A DNA stretch of 64,000 nucleotides from a virus. The position numbers and the translations under genes are program-made. The notes beneath the pieces were generated by a model. The model did no database searches, was not told the DNA's origin, and was given only the letters and a program-made list of their open reading frames with translations. The DNA is taken from IMG/VR virus record IMGVR_UViG_3300027708_000035, positions 1-64,000 of that record; one strand, written 5' to 3'. Positions 59,163-64,000 of this stretch are shown here, piece after piece. The first letter of the stretch is position 1. The number at the start of each line of letters is the position of its first letter.

Positions 59163-59360
59163 TTATTTTGTTGCCTTGGCTTCCTTGCGAGCATTCTTCT
59201 CGGCAGTGATTTCGTTACGGCGGGCTTTAACTAACTTGCTTAACTCTGCTAGAGCCTTGCGTGAGCGTGTGCCAGCGGCAGAGTTACCACCTGTAAATTT
59301 TGCATCTTCAGCTAAGAATTCTGCAAAGGTTGCTTGTAATTGTGTATTAGTATCATTCAT
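59163..59360 (-). CDS. Histone H1/Hc1-like small basic protein
   Basis: A 65-residue protein. The C-terminal two thirds (SAAGTRSRKALAELSKLVKA, RRNEITAEKNARKEAKATK) have the Lys/Arg/Ala-rich helical pattern of Hc1-type proteins found in many phages and bacteria. It likely binds DNA without sequence specificity. Overlap with the upstream gene by ATGA places it in the gp47-gp46 operon, so it would be made together with the nuclease complex and the AT-hook protein. Confidence 0.7.
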   Translation of the reverse strand: MNDTNTQLQATFAEFLAEDAKFTGGNSAAGTRSRKALAELSKLVKARRNEITAEKNARKEAKATK

Positions 59361-59662
59361 TTTATAGTTCCTTTTGGCTTACGGCCTCGTTTTTTTGGTA
59401 TAGCGTTAAGCCTTGCTTGTTCTGCTATTGCAGCTTTCTTCTCAGCTCTTCTATTAGCTGTGCTTTCTTTTCCAACTTTTTGCCCCTGTCTTTTTAATTC
59501 AGTGGCAATATTTGATATTGCTCTCAGATGTCTCCTACAAGCATTGCCGGTATCTCTACCAACATTCCTAACAAACGAAGCATGGGTATTATGCAAGCCA
59601 ACTAATTCACTAATCAGTTGACTATACAGTTCCTTATACTTGTTTATCTCTTCATTCGACAT
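59357..59662 (-). CDS. Small basic protein with C-terminal AT-hook
   Basis: A 101-residue protein: a helical N-terminal half (EEINKYKELYSQLISELVGL, NACRRHLRAISNIATELKRQ) followed by a basic tail ending NAIPKKRGRKPKGTIK. KRGRKPKG is an AT-hook-type motif for minor-groove binding of AT-rich DNA. It overlaps the gp46 end by 11 bases. Together with the Hc1-like gene it forms a DNA-binding pair. A nucleoid-compacting or recruiting role is inferred. Confidence 0.65.
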   Translation of the reverse strand: MSNEEINKYKELYSQLISELVGLHNTHASFVRNVGRDTGNACRRHLRAISNIATELKRQGQKVGKESTANRRAEKKAAIAEQARLNAIPKKRGRKPKGTIK

Positions 59663-61436
59663 AGTCTACATCGTTTGAGTAACTGGTAAAACCGTTTTCT
59701 TTAATAACTCTAAGTACATTATTAACTCTGCCCACTAATTCGTCTTTATGCGATATTAAGTATATATTCTTATTTCTCTCTCTGGCCATTTTTTTCAATA
59801 CAGCCAGTGCAGATTCCACCCCCGCTGTATCCATGCCAGCATCTACAAGCTCATCGATGAACAATAAGTTCATGCTTTGATATAATCCTTCCCAAACATC
59901 TCGGAAAGCAAAACTCATAGATAAAATTAATCTGTTTCTCTCACCACGACTTAAATTATCAAAATCTAAATCTTGTCCTAACTGCGTAATCTCAACACTT
60001 AGATCATTTTGAAAAATAACACGATGCGGCAAACCCAGTTTATCAATATAGTAGCTCAATCTCTTGTTCAAGTAGCTCAAGTTTTGATCGATAATCTTTT
60101 TACGGATAAAACTATCTTTGTTTGTCAGCAGTTTGTGCAAGAATTCCTGATGATCTTTTAGCTTAGTTAGTGAATTAACAGTGCCCCAGTTGATTTCTTG
60201 GATCGCAGTCTTTTTCAATTCTTCGATCTGCTCATTATAAGGATTGGCTTCTACAACCTTTGCGTCTAATGATCTTTCTAAACTGGCAAGATTATTTTTA
60301 TGACCCAACGCTTCTGCTTCTGTATCATAGTAAGTAGAAGGTTTGTGTGGCAACTCACCAACAGCAGCAATTTCTTCTGTTATCTGTTTAAGTTGTGCCC
60401 GCATCTTCTGCCAGTATTCATAGGCTTCGTCGTAATGCTGCGTAGCAGTAGCAGTCATTTCTTCGTGCTTGTGGTCGTGAAGTTCTTGCTCGCAAGCATG
60501 ACACTTTTTATTTCCAAGGCTTTCTAACTCTGTTTTATATTTCTTAAGAGTCTTTTCAGCTTGCCCTACAGCAGATTCCAATGTTGCACGTTGTCTAGTT
60601 AGGTCGCGTAGCTTATTATTGTTCTCTGTCCACTGTTGCAATGCAATATGTGCTGATAACTCTGCTTCAATATCAACAGCTTCAAGATTAACAATGGCAC
60701 GACCTAGATTTTCTAGTTCGCTGTCGTGCTTATTTTCCCATGCTGAACTTTTTAAGTGCAAACTATCGATACTTTTTTGCACATTTTCATTTGCACCTTT
60801 AACAGCATCAATTCTAACTGTCTCAATCTGTATAGAATCTTTGCTTTCTTTGATTAATGTTTTAAGTGCTTCTGCTTTTTCACTTAGTAAAGTAATACCC
60901 AATAGTTGTTCAATAACTTCACGCTGCTCCGCAGCCTTCATAGATAGGAACGGCTCAGTGTAAGTGTTCAGTGCAACCAAGTGCTTGAACATAGTGTGAC
61001 TCATTTCCAGCATCTGCTCGATTGCTTTCTGTGTTTCACGGCTATCGCCTTGGCTATCATCCTCTGAATCTTTAGATTTTAACTCCTGATCGTTGACATA
61101 TAATTTAAGAACATTAGGTTTGCGACCCCGCTCGATACGATAAATGACGCCATTCTTCTCAAACTCAACTGTGACCAACATGGATTTGCCATTGGTCTTG
61201 TTAATTAAATTTTCTTTTTTAATATTAGTAAGGGCTTGCCCGTACAATGCATAACTCAATGCATTGATCATTGTAGTTTTGCCGGTACCATTGCGCGATC
61301 CTGTGTCGTCACCGCCTAGATCTAAGTTAGATCCCAGTACCAATGTTAGATGTTGCTTGTCAAAATCAACAGCCTGTGTCTGATTTCCCACGCTAAGAAA
61401 GTTCTTAACTGTGATTGTCTTGATGTTAAAGCTCAT
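59652..61436 (-). CDS. 46: Recombination nuclease subunit, SbcC/Rad50-like (gp46)
   Basis: A 594-residue ATPase (T4 gp46 is 560). The P-loop is GSRNGTGKTT (46-55), the zinc hook C-x2-C (CHACEQEL) sits near residue 311 between two coiled coils, the ABC signature LSRGERNRL lies near 495 and Walker B LLFIDELVDAGMD near 527. With gp47 it resects DNA ends for recombination-dependent replication and host DNA breakdown. The start overlaps gp47 as ATGA. Confidence 0.95.
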   Translation of the reverse strand: MSFNIKTITVKNFLSVGNQTQAVDFDKQHLTLVLGSNLDLGGDDTGSRNGTGKTTMINALSYALYGQALTNIKKENLINKTNGKSMLVTVEFEKNGVIYRIERGRKPNVLKLYVNDQELKSKDSEDDSQGDSRETQKAIEQMLEMSHTMFKHLVALNTYTEPFLSMKAAEQREVIEQLLGITLLSEKAEALKTLIKESKDSIQIETVRIDAVKGANENVQKSIDSLHLKSSAWENKHDSELENLGRAIVNLEAVDIEAELSAHIALQQWTENNNKLRDLTRQRATLESAVGQAEKTLKKYKTELESLGNKKCHACEQELHDHKHEEMTATATQHYDEAYEYWQKMRAQLKQITEEIAAVGELPHKPSTYYDTEAEALGHKNNLASLERSLDAKVVEANPYNEQIEELKKTAIQEINWGTVNSLTKLKDHQEFLHKLLTNKDSFIRKKIIDQNLSYLNKRLSYYIDKLGLPHRVIFQNDLSVEITQLGQDLDFDNLSRGERNRLILSMSFAFRDVWEGLYQSMNLLFIDELVDAGMDTAGVESALAVLKKMARERNKNIYLISHKDELVGRVNNVLRVIKENGFTSYSNDVDYVE

Positions 61437-62446
61437 AGATTATTATAGATGGTAAGTAGCACGTTTTTATCAAACTGTTCAGATTCAATGTTGATCAATT
61501 GTTCGGATACAATCTGATCAACACTTTCAAATGTAGCATCTGGGTTATCATCAATAGTTCCGTCCAGGTTAGTTTTATCCTGAATGAGACTAATTTCACG
61601 GATGTCATAGTCAGCAACAAACGTTTCTTTAATAAAGTTTGCTTCTTCATAGCTAATATCAATGTCTAGATTCACTTTAAAGTGCATCTTTGACTTCATA
61701 ATTTCATCTTTTTTATCAATTAATTCGCTAAGTTTAATAGTTCTGTACTTAGGAGCATTATCCCAATTGATATATTCTGGCTTACCACCCCACTCGAGTG
61801 TCATCATGCCGCGATCATCATCCCATGTATCGGCAAAGTTATGTGGAAATGCATTACCAATGTAATGTACGTTGCCTTTGCTTTGTCGTTTATGAAAGTG
61901 TCCGCTGAATACGTACTCTGGTTTTCCAAAGTCAGCAGCTTTAAGCTCACCGTGGTCGGGCATTTGTACCATGGCGTTCATGTAGAATAAGGGCAATTCA
62001 AAATGCCCAAACACATATTTGCTGTCAAGTGTCTTCATCGATTTCCACTCATCTCCTACTAGCCACGGAACAAGCGTGACTCCGTCAATAGTTGTTACAC
62101 CCTCGACAACAGTCACACCGGGGACATGACGTCCGAACGCACTGCTATGGATATCACGCTTGTCTTTATAGAACAAATCGTGATTACCTGGAAACCAATA
62201 GAACTTTTCAAACCCTTGACCTAACTTTTCTAATAAAGTCAGTGATGTATTGAGAGTGACAAGATTGAGACTATTCCTATTGTGACTCCAATCACCCATA
62301 AAAATGCAAGTCTCGCAGTTATTTTCTTTTGCTTGTTCGATAAACCAATCTACAAATTCTTCACAGTCTCTTAAATGGGTCGTTGAATTTGATTTAAGGC
62401 CGACGTGCAGATCTGTAAAGACTGCTACCTTCTTAAAAAGGTTCAT
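61433..62446 (-). CDS. 47: Recombination nuclease subunit, SbcD/Mre11-like (gp47)
   Basis: A 337-residue phosphoesterase (T4 gp47 is 339). Metal-binding motifs are visible in order: DLHVG (12-16), MGDWSHN (50-56), PGNHDLF (86-92), FGHFELP and FSGHFHKR near 180. It is the nuclease partner of gp46. AGGAGAATAA provides a strong Shine-Dalgarno. A weak sigma-70-like pair (TTGACT, 17 bases, TAAACT) overlaps the gp55 stop and could give separate transcription. Confidence 0.95.
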   Translation of the reverse strand: MNLFKKVAVFTDLHVGLKSNSTTHLRDCEEFVDWFIEQAKENNCETCIFMGDWSHNRNSLNLVTLNTSLTLLEKLGQGFEKFYWFPGNHDLFYKDKRDIHSSAFGRHVPGVTVVEGVTTIDGVTLVPWLVGDEWKSMKTLDSKYVFGHFELPLFYMNAMVQMPDHGELKAADFGKPEYVFSGHFHKRQSKGNVHYIGNAFPHNFADTWDDDRGMMTLEWGGKPEYINWDNAPKYRTIKLSELIDKKDEIMKSKMHFKVNLDIDISYEEANFIKETFVADYDIREISLIQDKTNLDGTIDDNPDATFESVDQIVSEQLINIESEQFDKNVLLTIYNNL

Positions 62447-62490
62447 AAGTTATTCTCCTACTAACAGTTTACATTCTAGATTGAGCAAAG

Positions 62491-63402
62491 TCAAAGATTA
62501 GTTTCTTCAGAATCATCAATTGCATCTTCCTCACTCTTAGGCATACGGAAGTTTTTATACAATTCAGCTTGGCGAGCATTCTCCTCTGCATACTCTTGTT
62601 GGTTTTGTCTTGTAAGACTTGGAGTTAGTCCGTGTGTTTCAAGCATGTCATCACGAATATTTTGATTTTTCTTTTCAATATTCAGTACACGAGTAAAGCT
62701 ATTGGTCACTGCGGCTGTGTAATAGGCAAAAGGATTTTCAGATTTAGATTCATCAAACTGTAGACCAATTTGTGATAACTGTAAAATTGCTTGCCCCCGC
62801 ATTTCCTCCACATAGGTATAACCACGCCAGTTGCTACGTTGTGCATATCGTTCGCTTAGTTTGATATACATCTTACCTAAATTTTCAGTGATTCGACCGT
62901 GATCTTTAGAAAAATGTCCCGTGTCTAAAGGACCTTTCCAATGACTCTTACCTACGCACGTTAATTCTCCAGCATCATCAAATTTCCAATGCTGGAATGG
63001 AGGAAAGTTTACTTTATCGTGCCCGTCTGCTGTACTTTTGACAGTCTTTTTACGACCCGGTGCTAGCGGAATATGATCGAATGTCATAATTCGAATGACA
63101 ATATCTGTTTTAGCAACTGTAGTGTAATCAGGTGTACACTCAATTAATCTAACTTTTTTATCACCTGTTGCCCTTGCGGCTGCAAATGCTGCAATGCCTA
63201 TCCTTTTGGCCTGTGCTCTTTTGGCATCTGCAATAGTTCTAATGTTAATTTTATCCAAATTGGTTAGAATTATGTCATGTTGGCTGTATTCTGGTTTTAG
63301 AAAACTTGAAAAAGAACACTTGCTCCTATGAATTTCTGCTAATAAATCTCTATTGTTTAGGTATTTTACTTTTCTTCCTGTGGGAATTAAACTTACGGTC
63401 AT
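62491..63402 (-). CDS. 55: Late transcription sigma factor (gp55-like)
   Basis: A 303-residue protein starting MTVSLIPTGRKVKYLNNRDL at ATG 63400-63402, with AAGGA upstream. The conserved region-2-like core (LSERYAQRSNWRGYTYVEEM, SENPFAYYTAAVTNSFTRVL, NIEKKNQNIRDDMLE) matches gp55, which directs host RNA polymerase to TATAAATA with gp33 and the gp45 clamp. T4 gp55 is only 185 residues. Here about 180 residues precede the core, including TFDHIPLAPGRKK and FPPFQHWKFD. A host sigma-70 promoter drives it, as needed for making a late sigma factor. Confidence 0.9.
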   Translation of the reverse strand: MTVSLIPTGRKVKYLNNRDLLAEIHRSKCSFSSFLKPEYSQHDIILTNLDKINIRTIADAKRAQAKRIGIAAFAAARATGDKKVRLIECTPDYTTVAKTDIVIRIMTFDHIPLAPGRKKTVKSTADGHDKVNFPPFQHWKFDDAGELTCVGKSHWKGPLDTGHFSKDHGRITENLGKMYIKLSERYAQRSNWRGYTYVEEMRGQAILQLSQIGLQFDESKSENPFAYYTAAVTNSFTRVLNIEKKNQNIRDDMLETHGLTPSLTRQNQQEYAEENARQAELYKNFRMPKSEEDAIDDSEETNL

Positions 63403-63426
63403 TGTTATTATTATCCTTGTTAAGAC

Positions 63427-63456
63427 ATTATAGCATTGTAGGAATGGCAATGTCAA
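63427..63456 (-). promoter_or_regulatory. Host sigma-70 promoter for gp55
   Basis: TTGACA (63451-63456), an 18-base spacer and TATAAT (63427-63432) with an extended -10 TGC directly before it, all on the minus strand, lie 24 bases upstream of the gp55 ATG. It is one of the two consensus sigma-70 promoters in the window. Confidence 0.85.
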
Positions 63457-63482
63457 CCATTATAAGAGCGTTTTATTTATTG

Positions 63483-63491
63483 GTTAAATAT
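63483..63491 (+). promoter_or_regulatory. Late promoter element GTTAAATAT
   Basis: GTTAAATAT on the plus strand lies 20 bases before the ATG at 63512, with CGAGGAA as ribosome-binding site. It is divergent from the gp55 sigma-70 promoter. Confidence 0.6.
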
Positions 63492-63511
63492 ACTATACGA
63501 GGAATTATAGA

Positions 63512-64000
63512 ATGCCCATCCAATATGATGAACAAGGAAATGTTATAGCTAATATTCCTGCATCTGAAATAGCTACTGCTGCCAAATATGCTAACCCTGG
63601 AAATATTGTTAGTAATGCCGGAGCCGGCCAAAGTTCTGCTGCATTTGCAGCAACAGATCCTCGACGAATTGATAATCCATTGGGCGAGAGAACAGTACCT
63701 GGTGTACCAGCTGGTGCTAAATTAAAAGTTCCACCTCGCGCCCGAGTTAATTTTAAAGGCATGGGCCCCGGCGATAAAAGTAAAGATTTACGAGCAAGAA
63801 TCCTAGTTCCTCCAAAATATATTACTCCGATGCTAGCTGGTCCAAATAACGCAATTTTTAATGCTGGAGGAATTATATTTCCTTATACTCCTACTATTAG
63901 TTATGAAGCCAAAGCAGATTATTCTGGACAACAACCTCTGCATTCTAACTTTGCAATTAACTTTTATCAAAAAAGTAGTATTGGATCAATATCAATTGCT
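63512..64000 (+). CDS. Baseplate/tube-like virion protein, partial (3' end missing)
   Basis: The first 163 codons of a plus-strand gene that runs off the right edge. It begins MPIQYDEQGNVIANIPASEI, has a Gly/Ala/Pro-rich linker and then LRARILVPPKYITPMLAGPN and GGIIFPYTPTISYEAKADYS with PLHSNFAINFYQKSS. The last blocks are a hallmark of a virion protein in aquatic T4-like phages, probably related to the gp48/gp54 tube-initiation proteins. A late promoter and CGAGGAA ribosome-binding site precede it. The exact T4 equivalent cannot be fixed from the fragment. Confidence 0.7.
   Translation, partial: MPIQYDEQGNVIANIPASEIATAAKYANPGNIVSNAGAGQSSAAFAATDPRRIDNPLGERTVPGVPAGAKLKVPPRARVNFKGMGPGDKSKDLRARILVPPKYITPMLAGPNNAIFNAGGIIFPYTPTISYEAKADYSGQQPLHSNFAINFYQKSSIGSISIA

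Overview
The window is part of the genome of a strictly lytic T4-like myovirus (Caudoviricetes). It carries a nearly complete T4 core set: UvsW, UvsY, UvsX, gp32, gp17, gp16, gp4, gp19, gp18, gp1, gp13, gp14, gp15, gp23, gp22, gp21, gp20, gp26, gp46, gp47 and gp55. The protein style (long tail-fibre arrays with 'TGALxVxGGxGxGG' repeats, 2-oxoglutarate oxygenase, C-terminally extended gp15, enlarged gp18) is that of aquatic T4-like phages such as cyanophages and pelagiphages. No photosynthesis gene, integrase, tRNA or CRISPR was seen, so a heterotrophic aquatic bacterium is the more likely host, but the sequence does not name it. DNA is AT-rich and almost all of it is coding.

Layout, left to right. 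1-6727 (minus): one tightly overlapped early/middle operon. It starts with an unknown HARP-like protein and UvsW, continues with conserved unknowns and a probable gp62, and ends in tiny genes, four of which are paralogues. 6777-9577 (minus): recombination and ssDNA block gp32-uvsX-small acidic-uvsY, bounded by two intrinsic terminators. 9715-21399 (minus): late block with sheath, tube, a tube-like baseplate protein, gp4, gp16, gp17 and putative internal head proteins. 21498-26340: strand-switching patch with HNH (+), gp1 and gp13 (-), then gp14-gp15-Nudix (+). 26332-47039 (minus): host-range and fibre region with a glycosyltransferase, S74-chaperone fibre, glycine-rich adhesin-like protein, cupin, 2OG oxygenase, several repetitive fibres and a 2208-residue virion protein. 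47102-56444 (minus): capsid block with decoration-like protein, gp23, gp22, gp21, two prohead-core-like genes, gp20 and tape measure. 56517-57613 (+): gp26 and a partner. 57610-63402 (minus): a small putative virion protein, a 503-base gap, GIY-YIG-like protein, two small basic DNA-binding proteins, gp46, gp47 and late sigma gp55. 63512-end (+): start of a baseplate/tube protein.

Regulation is readable. Late genes are preceded by TAAATA-core elements (TATAAATA, GATAAATA, GGTAAATAA, CTAAATAT), the type read by the T4 late sigma gp55, which is encoded here. Several sit only 3-8 bases from the start codon, so those late messages would be nearly leaderless. The gp1 and gp55 genes instead have textbook host sigma-70 promoters. 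Terminator hairpins are often followed directly by a late promoter.

The most interesting leads are: (1) a T4-type capsid-targeting N-terminus on one protein and a scaffold-like C-terminal motif shared by gp22 and two large proteins flanking gp17, together suggesting an uncharacterised set of internal head proteins; (2) a small-gene family whose conserved C-terminal codons also form the ribosome-binding site and start of the next gene; (3) a HARP-like protein next to UvsW; (4) a three-part super-repeat in the 2208-residue protein; (5) a short W-rich module shared by neck, sheath and fibre proteins; (6) opposed and back-to-back late promoters at strand switches.
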